DNA of 41,522 nt from an uncultured Oscillospiraceae bacterium. GTDB taxonomy: Bacteria; Bacillota; Clostridia; Oscillospirales; Oscillospiraceae. Location: positions 1-41,522 of the forward strand of contig CANRFN010000041.1 of assembly GCA_947629915.1 (NCBI GenBank), written 5' to 3'. A program made the position numbers and the translations under genes. Below, in pieces: positions 33,201-40,850 of this stretch. Position 1 is the first letter of the stretch, and the number at the start of each line of letters is the position of its first letter. The notes beneath the pieces were generated by a model that did no database searches, was not told the origin of the DNA, and was given only the letters and a program-made list of their open reading frames with translations.

Positions 33201-33464
33201 GGCCGCCTCATGCCGGCAGTACCTCCGGTAATAAAAGCTCGTCTTACCCATGCAGGTACAGGTGATGTCGAACCCATTCTCGCCATCCTGTATCACCACA
33301 TGGTGTTTGAGCGCTCCATCGATCACATCACATTCCACCGTCTGGTCCTCCGACGTACCGGTCTCCTTCAGATCACACACGTTTCCGTCCAGGTACAACA
33401 ACTCTCCCCGTGCCGCGTCAGACTCACCGCATAGATCCTCTATTCTGCTTCTTGCAAATCGCAT
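30237..33464 (-). CDS. SWIM zinc-finger SNF2-family helicase/ATPase
   Basis: A 1075-aa protein. A SWIM zinc finger near the N terminus has Cys69, Cys71, Cys83 and His85 (CTC... YCRH). A long middle region precedes the SNF2 ATPase: Walker A LADEMGLGKT near 640-650, motif II DEGQ, motif III LTGTPIENRLSELW, then the helicase C-terminal domain with FSQFTSMLDILRDRL and motif VI ATGRAHRIGQ. Such proteins are dsDNA translocases acting on protein-DNA complexes; HepA/RapA-like roles in transcription recycling are known for relatives. The start is ATG at 33464 (AAGGAAA upstream); a longer frame to 33533 would run through the promoter. It is a stand-alone gene, divergent from the LytTR regulator. Confidence 0.93.
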   Translation of the reverse strand: MRFARSRIEDLCGESDAARGELLYLDGNVCDLKETGTSEDQTVECDVIDGALKHHVVIQDGENGFDITCTCMGKTSFYYRRYCRHEAAAMFAITEQNGAPVEESDKAVQRILQSLMKDAGQDMDEDLVGKVHLIPKLSDMPSEDKYPVFTVSIGIDRMYVVRNMEDMVNNVAYRKEASYGKNLTLRHGIEMFDERSRKLFDIIADHRRQFETFADRYADKVDYYSRPTLVKSSITLQGESFDRWFDVLLGQDVALQNSQQPVIFTVGDPEVHAELVSENGGVRLELSSEEPISFFGNHLSRYAAVGHRIYRCSAAFAKDVYPLLENQNSYVKLPFRRKRMRIANSDMPAFSNLVLVPLREQIAVEDDAGLMEQFLPDECMPQFYLDLPDADKLTLELKFRYDKALINPGTPAKATPQVKRDLVAEQNVIRSLEGIMPSKPTLNGPVFSLTNEEAILDFLVDGLEEIRKMGEVFTTDRLLAKEIPVTARAAVGISVSQGMLTLRIDTGEFPPEELEALYDSLLKKRRYYRLKNGRVLRLQAGSAYETMAEMAHMLRLAPKDLADGKVTVPAFRALYLDSLLSGNEAFRVTRDKQFRDMIRSFKSVADSDYQVPEGLDAMMRPYQKVGFQWMKTLESCHFGGILADEMGLGKTLEAIAYLSTSPRAQVGNPSLIVCPASLILNWIDEFAHFPNDLKVRAVLGPVAERKRLLEEAMGGDTDVIVTSYELLRQDIKTYQAHTFYCCILDEGQHVKNQTTQISKAVKQVNCVQRFILTGTPIENRLSELWNLFDFLMPGYLFSHSVFVDRLEKPVVKSKDADAMARLRKLVQPFMLRRLKKDVLRELPPIIEHVHRVSLSEQGRKVYLATAQETLNNLSLDGSKLQILAALTRLRQICCDPALCYENYEGPADKLEACLELCAGMVENGHQILLFSQFTSMLDILRDRLTAMGISSFTLQGSTTKEMRAKRIREFNEGGANVFLISLKAGGTGINLTSADVVIHYDPWWNIAAQDQATGRAHRIGQQSHVHVYKLIAQDTIEEKIMQLQEEKASLMDALSDESGQGILDMSKEDLLALLK

Positions 33465-33504
33465 GTCATCATTTTCCTTTCCAATGTCTTTGCCATTCCA
33501 AGCA

Positions 33505-33533
33505 TTTATACAGCAATTGCTCCGTTTTTGCAA
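33505..33533 (-). promoter_or_regulatory. Promoter of the SNF2 helicase gene
   Basis: On the minus strand TTGCAA (33533-33528), a 17-bp spacer and TATAAA (33510-33505), about 40 bases before the ATG at 33464. Confidence 0.7.
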
Positions 33534-33576
33534 GGGGGAACCGGCGGACCGGTAACTTTTGCCGCCGTAGAGATAC

Positions 33577-33605
33577 TTGCATCACAAGCCGGAACCTGCT
33601 AGGAT
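33577..33605 (+). promoter_or_regulatory. Promoter of the LytTR regulator/kinase operon
   Basis: TTGCAT at 33577-33582, a 17-bp spacer and TAGGAT at 33600-33605, about 35 bases before the regulator's ATG. The -35 and spacing are the same as in the exporter promoter at 35704-35732. Confidence 0.6.
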
Positions 33606-33639
33606 AGCACCATCCTGTCCCGGGAGGTGTGGCAGAAAC

Positions 33640-34359
33640 ATGCGAACCATTGTACTGGTGGAAGACGAGCTCCAGGCGTCCCAGCTGATCCAGCAATACG
33701 TGGCCCGTTTCTGCAAGGGCTATCAATGCATGGCCTTTCCAACGGCGGCGGAGGCATTGGCCTGGTCCAAAGAGCACCCTGTAGATCTCTTTCTCCTGGA
33801 CATCCAGCTCCCGGACTACCGCGGCACAGAGCTGGGCAGGCAGATCCGGGCCATGCCGGCATACCGCTTCACCCCCATACTCTTCACCACGGAGCTTGCG
33901 GGAGAGGAGCTCAACGCATACCGGGAGATCAAGTGCTGGGACTTCCTCGTCAAACCCTTCACGGAGCAGCAGTTCGCGGCAGCCATCTCCGCCGCCCTGG
34001 AGCTGGGCCGCAGAGTGGAGCGGAGGCCCGCGGTGTTGCGCATCGAGCAGAAGCAGTTTCTCTTCGAATACAGCCTCCGAGACCTTCTCTATATCGAATC
34101 TTTCGGCAAGCGGGCGGTGATCCACGCCTATACTGCGGGACGGCTGCTGGCAGATCAGGTGTCCGGGTACTCCCTGGCCCGGTTTCTGGAACTGGCGGGG
34201 CCCGGGCAGCTGGTCCAGTGCCACAAGAGTTATCTCATCAACCCCGCCCGGCTGGAGAAGGTGGACAAGTCCCAGCGGCTGCTGTGGCTCCGGGACTGCC
34301 CGGACGCCATTCCCATCGGAGAGAAATACCAGGGGAATCTCAAGGAGGTGCGTGCCTGA
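33640..34359 (+). CDS. LytTR-family response regulator
   Basis: A 239-aa regulator. The receiver domain has VEDE (residues 7-10), phospho-acceptor Asp54 in FLLDIQLPD and Lys105 in FLVKPF. A LytTR DNA-binding domain occupies roughly 135-235 (FEYSLRDLLYIESFGKRAVIH, ending near IPIGEKYQGNLKEV). The start is ATG at 33640; an in-frame ATG at 33577 falls inside the promoter. Its TGA overlaps the kinase ATG by one base. LytTR/GHKL pairs usually control peptide, bacteriocin or immunity functions; the ABC exporter just downstream is the obvious target. Confidence 0.93.
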   Translation: MRTIVLVEDELQASQLIQQYVARFCKGYQCMAFPTAAEALAWSKEHPVDLFLLDIQLPDYRGTELGRQIRAMPAYRFTPILFTTELAGEELNAYREIKCWDFLVKPFTEQQFAAAISAALELGRRVERRPAVLRIEQKQFLFEYSLRDLLYIESFGKRAVIHAYTAGRLLADQVSGYSLARFLELAGPGQLVQCHKSYLINPARLEKVDKSQRLLWLRDCPDAIPIGEKYQGNLKEVRA

Positions 34360-35636
34360 TGACAGATCTGATCGCGCAGTGCTTTCTGGACGGCGTGCTG
34401 CTGACCCTCTGCGGGCTGGGGCTGCTGGGGAGACAGCGGGGAAAGCGGGATCTGCTGCTGCCATTGGTCTACACCGCCCTGTGTCTCGTGATCCGGATGT
34501 GCTTCTGCCGCAATCTCGCCCCCGCGGTCTTTGTCCTCCTCCCGGCAGACCACCTTCTCGCGGTCCTGTACCTGCTGGTGCCGGCCCTGCCCCTGAACAG
34601 CAGCTGGTATCGGACCCGAGAGCGCACCGTCTTCTGGGGCACCCTGGCCCAATTTGCTCTCTTTCTGCTCCTCCGGGAGGCTTGCCTTCTCCCATTGGCG
34701 GCCCTGGGCCTCTCAGACGGCCCGGTGGTCCTGTACGGCGTCCGGCTGCTGTCCCCGCTTCTCTGGGCAGCGTTTGCCGGCTGGGGCCTCCTCCGCTGGC
34801 TCCGGGAGCAGCTGGCAGAGGAAGACACCGCCGTGCAGGCGGTGTCCGCCGCCACACTGGCGGCGCTCCTTCTCCTCTGGCAGTTCCAGGTGCAGCAGAA
34901 CCAACCCTGGCTGGCCGGTGCAATCCTGCTCTCTCTGGTAATCCTGCTGGACGGCGGTCTCCTCCTCTGGGAGCAGCGGCGCATCCGGGAACAGCAGCAC
35001 ACGAGGCTTCTGGAGCAGTACCTCCCCATGGTGGAGGAGCTGGTGGAGTCTGTCCGGGCCCGGCAGCACGCCTATCGGAACCAGATGATGGCGGTGTCCG
35101 CTGCGGTATCCACGGCAGACAGTCTGGAGGCGGCACGGAGTGCGGTGTCAGCCCTCGCGGGAGAGGCGGTGCTGGACGAGACAGACCGGCAGCTCCTCCG
35201 CTGCGATAGCAAGCTCATCAGCGGGATGCTCTATGGAAAGATCCGACAGGCGGGTCTCCGGCACATTCGGGTGGAGGCCTCCCTCAACGGCGGCTTTCTC
35301 CGGCGGTCTCTCCCGGAGAGCAGCTGGGTGGAGATCCTGGGCGTGCTGCTGGACAACGCCCTGGAGGCCTCCCAGCCGGACGATGTGGTCTATCTCCGCA
35401 CGGAGGACCAGGACGGCGCCCTCCGGCTCACGGTGTCCAACCCCTGTCCCCCCAAGTCCAACGCGGAGCTGGCGGAGATGTTCCGCCGGGGATACAGCAC
35501 CAAGGCGGACCACGGCAGGGGATACGGTCTCTATAACGTGCGACAGATCGTGGAGCGGGCCGGCGGGAAACTGGTGGTCCGAAACGAAGAGATCGGCGGG
35601 GCAAGCTGCCTCACCATCGGCGTCATCCTCTCATAA
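34359..35636 (+). CDS. GHKL-type (AgrC-like) sensor histidine kinase
   Basis: A 425-aa membrane kinase beginning at ATG 34359, inside the regulator's stop (TGATG), with AAGGAGGTG upstream. The first 215 residues contain about six hydrophobic helices, an AgrC-like sensor. The likely phospho-acceptor is the His in RARQHAYRNQMMAV, near 236. The ATPase part has the N-box VEILGVLLDNALEAS and the G-box GRGYGLYNVRQIVERAGG typical of the HPK10/GHKL group. It probably senses a peptide or envelope stress and phosphorylates the LytTR regulator. A 15-bp terminator hairpin follows. Confidence 0.92.
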   Translation: MTDLIAQCFLDGVLLTLCGLGLLGRQRGKRDLLLPLVYTALCLVIRMCFCRNLAPAVFVLLPADHLLAVLYLLVPALPLNSSWYRTRERTVFWGTLAQFALFLLLREACLLPLAALGLSDGPVVLYGVRLLSPLLWAAFAGWGLLRWLREQLAEEDTAVQAVSAATLAALLLLWQFQVQQNQPWLAGAILLSLVILLDGGLLLWEQRRIREQQHTRLLEQYLPMVEELVESVRARQHAYRNQMMAVSAAVSTADSLEAARSAVSALAGEAVLDETDRQLLRCDSKLISGMLYGKIRQAGLRHIRVEASLNGGFLRRSLPESSWVEILGVLLDNALEASQPDDVVYLRTEDQDGALRLTVSNPCPPKSNAELAEMFRRGYSTKADHGRGYGLYNVRQIVERAGGKLVVRNEEIGGASCLTIGVILS

Positions 35637-35651
35637 CAGATGCAGCCATTG

Positions 35652-35687
35652 CGGCGGTATGCGGGATTTCATTCCCGCATACCGCCG
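35652..35687. terminator. Terminator after the LytTR/GHKL operon
   Basis: Arms 35652-35666 and 35673-35687 form a perfect 15-bp stem with a 6-base loop, followed by TTTCGTTCCC. It separates the two-component genes from the exporter promoter at 35704. Confidence 0.85.
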
Positions 35688-35703
35688 TTTCGTTCCCAAA
35701 CGC

Positions 35704-35732
35704 TTGCATCCGCCAGACGGCTCCGGTACACT
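35704..35732 (+). promoter_or_regulatory. Promoter of the ABC exporter operon
   Basis: TTGCAT at 35704-35709, a 17-bp spacer and TACACT at 35727-35732; the ATG follows at 35757. I did not find a clear LytTR direct repeat in the short stretch between the terminator and the -35. Confidence 0.65.
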
Positions 35733-35756
35733 GCCGCCAGAAAGGAAGTGCCCCCT

Positions 35757-36518
35757 ATGACACGCCTCATCCTGCTGGAACTGCGCAAGCTGGCAAAACC
35801 GGTGCTCACGGTGCTGGGCCTTCTCACCGCCGTGACCTGCGTTCTCTGCTGCACCCTCTTCCGGGACTACGCGCTCTGCTATGCCCTGGACAAGTGGGAG
35901 ATCGGCACGGAGTTTCTCCCCCTGCTGTTTCCCCTGATTGTAACCGTCCCAGTCTGCTGGCAGCTCTATTACGAGCGCCGGGACCGGTTTCTGGTGTACA
36001 CCCTGCCACGGATCTCCAAGGGCGGGTACCTCGCCGCCAAGTGGACCGCCTGCGCCGTCTCCGCCTTCGTCCTGCTCTTCGTCCCCTATGTGCTCTCCGG
36101 CCTCACCGCCCTGTATCTGGCTCCATATGCGGAGCTCCATCCGGAGTGGGTCCGCCCGTACTTTCACATCTTTCTCACCTGGTATACCAAGTACCCCCTG
36201 ATGTACCTCTTTGTACTGTCCCTTTGGAAAGGCCTTCTCGGCGTCCTCACCATGACCTTCGGCTTTGTGCTGGCCCTTTTCAGTTCCAACCTCTTCGTGG
36301 TGCTCACCGCTCCCTTCGTCTACGCCCTCCTGGACAACTTTCTCTGGTCCGCCCTCCGCATCCCCAACTGCTTCCTCGCGGCCTTTGAGCCATACAAGTT
36401 CGGCTCTTCCCTTACAGTCCAGCACTGGCTGTGGGGTCCCATCCAGCTCACCCTGGTGATCTGCCTCACCGTCCTCTACTACACCAGGCTCCGCCGCCGC
36501 TCCATCTACCCCCTATGA
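35757..36518 (+). CDS. ABC-2 type exporter membrane subunit (first)
   Basis: A 253-aa membrane protein with about six hydrophobic segments (first: PVLTVLGLLTAVTCVLCCTLF near 15-35). The N terminus (MTRLILLELRKLAKP) and the YERRDRFLVYTLPRISKGGYLAAKW loop are typical of small ABC-2/bacitracin-exporter-like permeases. The ATG at 35757 has AAAGGAAG upstream. Its stop overlaps the next ATG (ATGA). It is probably regulated by the upstream LytTR system and works with the ATPase at 38017. Confidence 0.85.
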   Translation: MTRLILLELRKLAKPVLTVLGLLTAVTCVLCCTLFRDYALCYALDKWEIGTEFLPLLFPLIVTVPVCWQLYYERRDRFLVYTLPRISKGGYLAAKWTACAVSAFVLLFVPYVLSGLTALYLAPYAELHPEWVRPYFHIFLTWYTKYPLMYLFVLSLWKGLLGVLTMTFGFVLALFSSNLFVVLTAPFVYALLDNFLWSALRIPNCFLAAFEPYKFGSSLTVQHWLWGPIQLTLVICLTVLYYTRLRRRSIYPL

Positions 36519-38011
36519 TCCGGCGCACATTCCGAAAAGCCGGCGCGGGCAAGTTCCTGCTGCTCTGGGCATTCTCCCTGCTGAACGGCATCGGCGCCCG
36601 GAGCACCGGCCCGGACGGGCAGCTGCTGCACATGCTGGCGCTGCTCTCAGACGAGAACTACGCGATTTTCGTGGTGCTGCCGGTGCTGCTCTTTCTCTGC
36701 GGCGGTCTCATGGGGGACGATGCCCAGCCGGTGCTCCTCCGCTACGGCAGCTACGCCCGCTATTTCCGGACCAAGGCACAGGCTTTGACGATGGTGTGCA
36801 CGGTTCTCTGGCTGGGACAGCTCATGGCGCTCTTTCTCACCAGTTTAGGCCTCCCCCGCACCCACGGCTGGCCGGATGCCCAGGGCAGCGGGATCTGGCG
36901 GAACGTCTTCGCCCTCCTGAAGACCATCTTTCCCAGCCCGGAACTGGCCCTCTTTTGCAGCGCCCTCCACCTGCTCATCGGGTACTGGCTGGTCTCTGTC
37001 CTCGCCCTATGGCTGGGGCACTTTCTCCCCCGGATCCCCGCCATCGCCGTGCTGGCAGCCCTCTACGTGCTCACGGTCTTCCAGACGAGACTGCCCGCCA
37101 TGGGACGGCCGCCCCTGGTGTTTCTCACCGGTCTCATCCACTGGACGCTGCTCCTCTATAACTGCACCGCACCATGGCGCCTCCCCCTCACCCTCTGCAA
37201 CACCGTCTTGTTGCTGACTGTGATCGGGTACACGGTCCGAATCTGCTGGCAGAGGCAGATCTCCCTGCCCCAGCCCAAATCCAAAGGTCTCTCTTCCCTG
37301 TACCGGAGGCTGCTCTTCACCCGCAGGAATCTGGCATTGGCGGGGTCTGCCGTTGTCCTCCTGTCCCTCTGGACCTGGTTTCGCGGCGCACCGCCGGAGA
37401 GCGGCAGGCAGTGGGTGTTCGAGCTGCTGGCAGGCCACGGCACCGGATCCCTCTGGGTGATCGGGATGCTCTCCCTTCTCCTGGCAGAGGTGCTTCCCCT
37501 GTGGCCTTTGGGGGACCTGGTCGCCAAGGTTCTCCAGGGGCAGACGCTCTTCGCCACCGTCCGGCTCCGGCGGCAGACAGATGTGCTCCGGGGCCTTCTG
37601 AAAACCGCCGTGCTGTGGCTGCTCTTCTGGGGTGTGCTCCTTCTGGGGGCAGAGATCTTTCCAATCTGGTTTTTGGACCTGCCGGCAGACCCGGTACTCG
37701 CAATGTGGGCCACCGGTCTCCGGCTTCTGGATATGGCCCTGCAGTTTCTCCTGCTGCTGTCTGTCCTCTGTCTCTCAGGCCAACCAACAGCGGGCTTTGG
37801 GATCCTGGTCCTGCTGCACCTATTGGCAGTGCTGCCCATTCCCTGGCTGCCGGTGGGGCTGTCCAGCCTGCTGCGGCTCCGGCTGCCGGAGGCAGGCGGA
37901 GCCGTCTCCCCCGGCGCGGCATTTGTCCTACTCACAGGATGCTGTCTCGCGCTGCTCCTCTGGCTATGGCTGTACGGCATCCGCAAGCTCTTTGTAAAGA
38001 TAGGAGGCTGA
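36515..38011 (+). CDS. Large polytopic membrane protein, ABC exporter subunit (second)
   Basis: A 498-aa hydrophobic protein with about twelve predicted membrane segments, beginning MIRRTFRKAGAGKFLLLWAF. ATG at 36515 overlaps the preceding stop. I do not recognise a named family; its place between an ABC-2 permease and an ATPase makes it the likely partner permease. Leu-rich composition and short loops are typical of such exporters in Firmicutes. The substrate is unknown; antimicrobial peptide export or resistance is plausible from the LytTR/GHKL context. Confidence 0.8.
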   Translation: MIRRTFRKAGAGKFLLLWAFSLLNGIGARSTGPDGQLLHMLALLSDENYAIFVVLPVLLFLCGGLMGDDAQPVLLRYGSYARYFRTKAQALTMVCTVLWLGQLMALFLTSLGLPRTHGWPDAQGSGIWRNVFALLKTIFPSPELALFCSALHLLIGYWLVSVLALWLGHFLPRIPAIAVLAALYVLTVFQTRLPAMGRPPLVFLTGLIHWTLLLYNCTAPWRLPLTLCNTVLLLTVIGYTVRICWQRQISLPQPKSKGLSSLYRRLLFTRRNLALAGSAVVLLSLWTWFRGAPPESGRQWVFELLAGHGTGSLWVIGMLSLLLAEVLPLWPLGDLVAKVLQGQTLFATVRLRRQTDVLRGLLKTAVLWLLFWGVLLLGAEIFPIWFLDLPADPVLAMWATGLRLLDMALQFLLLLSVLCLSGQPTAGFGILVLLHLLAVLPIPWLPVGLSSLLRLRLPEAGGAVSPGAAFVLLTGCCLALLLWLWLYGIRKLFVKIGG

Positions 38012-38016
38012 TCTTC

Positions 38017-38688
38017 TTGAATACCATCATCGAAGTGGACCATGTGTGCAAGTCCTTTCACCGCCGCACCATTCTGGACGACATCTCCCTCTCCGTACAG
38101 GAAGGCGAGACCGTGGGCATCGTGGGCGGCAATGGCAGCGGCAAGTCCGTGCTCTTTCAGCTGATCTGCGGCTTCTACACCCCAGACAGCGGCACCGTCC
38201 GGGTCCGAGGCAAACCTTTGGGCAAGGGTCAGGACTTCCCGGAGAACATCGGGGTGCTCATCAACGCCCCGGGGTTCATCGGCCTGGACACCGGCATTCA
38301 GAACCTCCGGTATCTCGCCGGGATCCGCGGTGCCATTGGAGACCAGGAGATCCGGGTTGCCATGCAGAAGGTGGGCCTGGACCCGGAGGACCGCACCCGT
38401 GTGGAGCACTACTCTCTCGGCATGAGGCAGAAGCTGGCCCTGGCCCAGGCCATCATGGAGGGACAGGACATCCTCATCCTGGACGAGCCCTTCAACGCCC
38501 TGGACTACAAGACCTACCAGGACCTGAAGGAGCTGCTGCACATCCTCCAGGCGGAGGGCAAGACCATTCTCCTCACCTCCCACAACTTTGAGGACCTGGA
38601 GGCCCTGTGCCAGGAGATCTACGTGCTGGAGGACGGGCATCTGGGCACCCTGCCCCGGGAGGAGATGCGCAAGCGGTTCCGGGGATAG
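38017..38688 (+). CDS. ABC transporter ATPase (bacitracin-exporter BcrA-like)
   Basis: A 223-aa ATPase. Walker A GGNGSGKS (37-44), the signature segment YSLGMRQKLALAQAI (the SLGM variant common in BcrA/antibiotic exporters), Walker B ILILDEPFNALD and switch His in LTSHNFEDLE are all present. The start is TTG at 38017, with AGGAGG nine bases upstream (spacing 38008-38016) and five bases after the permease stop. It completes the three-gene exporter. The whole gene from codon 4 on, with its downstream region, is duplicated at 39947-41369, where the copy is broken. Confidence 0.93.
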   Translation: MNTIIEVDHVCKSFHRRTILDDISLSVQEGETVGIVGGNGSGKSVLFQLICGFYTPDSGTVRVRGKPLGKGQDFPENIGVLINAPGFIGLDTGIQNLRYLAGIRGAIGDQEIRVAMQKVGLDPEDRTRVEHYSLGMRQKLALAQAIMEGQDILILDEPFNALDYKTYQDLKELLHILQAEGKTILLTSHNFEDLEALCQEIYVLEDGHLGTLPREEMRKRFRG

Positions 38689-38722
38689 GGAAGGCTGTCG
38701 AAAGAGGGCGAATATTGTCGAA

Positions 38723-38756
38723 AAATCGGGCAGGAGGCCAACCTCCTGCCCGATTT
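38723..38756. terminator. Terminator of the ABC exporter operon
   Basis: Arms 38723-38737 and 38742-38756 pair perfectly over 15 bp around a CCAA loop, 34 bases after the ATPase stop. Its AAA/TTT ends make it look bidirectional. Confidence 0.85.
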
Positions 38757-38777
38757 GATGGAAGGGCGCACAATCCG

Positions 38778-38819
38778 CGTGGGACGAGATCGTTAATTTT
38801 TTAACAGTCTCGTCCCACG
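38778..38819. other. Long interrupted hairpin downstream of the ATPase
   Basis: Outer arms CGTGGGACGAGA (38778-38789) and complement (38808-38819), then a wobble and a mismatch, then inner GTTAA/TTAAC around a T loop. In copy 2 (40698-40739) two base changes convert the wobble and the mismatch into Watson-Crick pairs and one opens a pair, so the fold is kept. Confidence 0.65.
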
Positions 38820-38884
38820 GCAAAACCGCGTCTTCCCAGACGCGCAAGGCCCGGCTGATCGCGCTCTCCCTCCTGTGCTAAAAA

Positions 38885-38916
38885 CTGTGCCGGGCAGCGG
38901 CGGCTGCCCGGCACAG
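38885..38916 (-). terminator. Hairpin after the minus-strand remnants
   Basis: Arms 38885-38897 and 38904-38916 form a perfect 13-bp GC-rich stem, followed on the minus strand by TTTTTAG. It lies 12 bases downstream of the small remnant's stop. The copy at 40805-40836 has one mismatch. Confidence 0.75.
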
Positions 38917-38927
38917 CTGTTCTTGCC

Positions 38928-39205
38928 CTATGGATTTGCCTGCCGGATGAACTCTGCAAAGTGACGGATGTACTCCGGCAGCGCAAAGGCCAGCCCCCGC
39001 CACACCTCCTGGAAGTTCCGGGCGGCTGCCGGGAGAAGATGGACGCCCCCTCTGGCCACCAGGTTCTTCACCGCCTCCCGGTCTTTGACGCGGGCTTCCA
39101 CAGTGGCGGTAATCCGATGGCGATCCCCACACTCACCTATGAGGCCTTCTGTGCCGGACAGCGAAATGCGGGATCCTCAGTAGCTGCGGCAGGTACGCTT
39201 CTCAC
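38928..39205 (-). pseudogene. Remnant of a small unidentified gene (copy 1)
   Basis: Starts at GTG 39205 overlapping the stop of the nuclease-like frame (GTGA). The first 22 codons match the copy at 40851-41081, then an 11-bp net insertion gives a stop and a frameshift. The rest is recognisable in another frame: GDRHRITATVEARVKDREAVKNL through PEYIRHFAEFIRQANP, ending at TAG 38928. I do not recognise the protein. Confidence 0.5.
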
Positions 39206-39815
39206 TGCGCACCCGCAGCATACAGATTGCGCACTTTCGCCTCAAGATCTGCCGAAAGATCTGCTTTCGCCATGGCTTTGTCAAAGCTCATATGATACTC
39301 CCGCACATCACCCAAGATCATTTTCAGGATCTGCCTGAGCATCGTATTCTCCCTCGCATCAGATTGAGCACGTTGTGCTTTGACTTCTGCGTCAACCTGC
39401 GCTTTGACTTCTGCATCAACCTGCGCTTTAACGTAATCGCTGAACATACTATCCGCCCCTTCGATTCCATGGTTCATGATAAAGCCAGGATTTTCATCAA
39501 TGCATCGCTGCACCCAGCGTCTTTTTTGTGGAAAACAAAATCCGTACGCACCGGCTGTGTCCCGATTTTAATCTCTTGCAGGAGAAGCCCCAATTTTGAT
39601 CATCCACTTCTCTCATCACAACGATCTGAACAGACAGCCAGCTTGCCAGTGTGACTTCATAGACACCTTTTGGGCGTGTTGGGATCGGCTTGCGGCCAGC
39701 GTACATCGAGAAATGCGGCGAGACAGGTGTGCCAATCCATCGGCTCTTTCTGATCAGAGTTTTGGTTCTTCTGGTCTTCGCTGCCGTCCGCATTCCCCGT
39801 AATCGGATCTGCCAT
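39202..39815 (-). pseudogene. Degenerate nuclease-like (PD-(D/E)XK/Rpn-like) gene, copy 1
   Basis: A consensus promoter (39839-39866) leads into ATG 39815: MADPITGNADGSEDQK..., then PMDWHTCLAAFL, which stops after 52 codons. In another frame KGVYEVTLASWLSVQIVVMREVDDQNW follows, and in a third frame RWVQRCIDENPGFIMNHGIEG to YAAGAQ (stop 39202), with a Lys/Asp/Ala/Gln repeat (VDAEVKAQ twice). The DWHT...FL start, the GVYEV...VQIVV segment and the charged repeat tail resemble Firmicutes PDDEXK-like proteins, in which the catalytic core lies between the first two segments; that core is missing here. The family call is from memory; the broken state is clear from the frames. Confidence 0.5.
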
Positions 39816-39838
39816 AGCTATGCTTATCCTCTCTTCCT

Positions 39839-39866
39839 ATTATACTCATTTGGTACTCATTGTCAA
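39839..39866 (-). promoter_or_regulatory. Consensus sigma-A promoter of the nuclease-like remnant
   Basis: On the minus strand TTGACA (39866-39861), a 16-bp spacer and TATAAT (39844-39839): both boxes are perfect. The start ATG at 39815 follows after about 23 bases. Confidence 0.8.
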
Positions 39867-39946
39867 GGCACTTTCTGTGGCACGCATGCAATTTGGTTTC
39901 GGGAGCGATGTCTGGTGGCTTGGGGCTTAGCAATGCTTCGCGTGCA

Positions 39947-40608
39947 ATCATCGAAGTGGACCATGTGTGCAAGTCCTTTCACCGCCGCACCATTCTGGAC
40001 GACATCTTCCTCTCCGTACAGGAAGGCGAGACCGTGGGCATCGTGGGCGGCAACGGCAGCGGCAGTCCGTGCTCTTTCAGCTGATCTGCGGCTTCTACAC
40101 CCCAGACAGAGGCACCGTCCGGGTCCGGGGCAAGCCCTTGGGCAAGGGACAGGACTTCCCGGAGAACATCGGGGTGCTTATCAACGCCCCGGGGTTCATC
40201 AGCCTGGACACCGGCATCCAAAACCTCCGGTATCTCGCCGGGATCCGCGGTGCCATTGGAGACCAGGAGATCCGGGCGGCCATGCGGAAGGTGGGCCTGG
40301 ACCCGGAGGACCGCACCCGTGTGGAGCACTACTCTCTCGGCATGAGGCAGAAGCTGGCCCTGGCCCAGGCCATCATGGAGGGACAGGACATCCTCATCCT
40401 GGACGAGCCCTTCAACGCCCTGGACTACAAGACCTACCAGGACCTGAAGGAGCTGCTGCACATCCTCCAGGCGGAGGGCAAGACCATTCTCCTCACCTCC
40501 CACAACTTTGAGGACCTGGAGGCCCTGTGCCAGGAGATCTACGTGCTGGAGGACGGGCATCTGGGCACCCTGCCCCGGGAGGAGATGCGCAAGCGGTTCC
40601 GGGGATAG
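39947..40608 (+). pseudogene. Second copy of the ABC ATPase, frameshifted in Walker A
   Basis: Nearly identical to the ATPase at 38017-38688 but without its start codon and ribosome binding site; homology begins at IIEVDHV. One A is missing from the Lys codon of GSGKS (between 40063 and 40064: ggcagtcc against ggcaagtcc), so the frame ends at 40084 and the remaining 170 residues lie in another frame. Both the P-loop lysine and the full-length product are lost. The permeases are not duplicated. Confidence 0.9.
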
Positions 40609-40642
40609 GGAAGGCTGTCGAAAGAGGGCGAATATTGTCGAA

Positions 40643-40676
40643 AAATCGGGCAGGAGGCCAACCTCCTGCCCGATTT
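40643..40676. terminator. Terminator hairpin, duplicate of 38723-38756
   Basis: The 15-bp perfect stem is unchanged relative to copy 1. Confidence 0.8.
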
Positions 40677-40850
40677 GATGGAAGGGCGCACAATCCGCGT
40701 GGGACGAGTTTGTTAATTTTTTAACAATCTCGTCCCGCGGCAAAACCGCGTCTTCCCAGACGCGCAAGGCCTGGCTGATCGCGCTCTCCCTCCTGTGCTA
40801 AAAACTGTGCCGGGCTGCGGCGGCTGCCCGGCACAGTTGTTCTTGCCCTA

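Larger units (their letters stand above)
38026..39517 (+). repeat. Tandem duplication, copy 1 (ATPase plus downstream region)
   Basis: This stretch is repeated at 39947-41369, offset 1921 bp, then 1920 bp after a one-base deletion in copy 2. The coding part and the three hairpins are nearly identical. Copy 1 has an extra 24-bp unit (eight residues, VDAEVKAQ) in the nuclease-like remnant and extra sequence in the small remnant at 38928-39205. Similarity ends at CACCCAG in both copies. Confidence 0.9.

Noticed and set aside
30237..33464. SNF2 helicase as part of an anti-phage defence island
   Set aside because: No nuclease, methylase or other defence partner adjoins it; SWIM-SNF2 genes are common stand-alone genes in Firmicutes.
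39947..40608. Second ABC ATPase as a working gene starting at 39967
   Set aside because: That frame is out of register before the Walker A site; its first 33 residues are not ATPase sequence and it lacks the P-loop.
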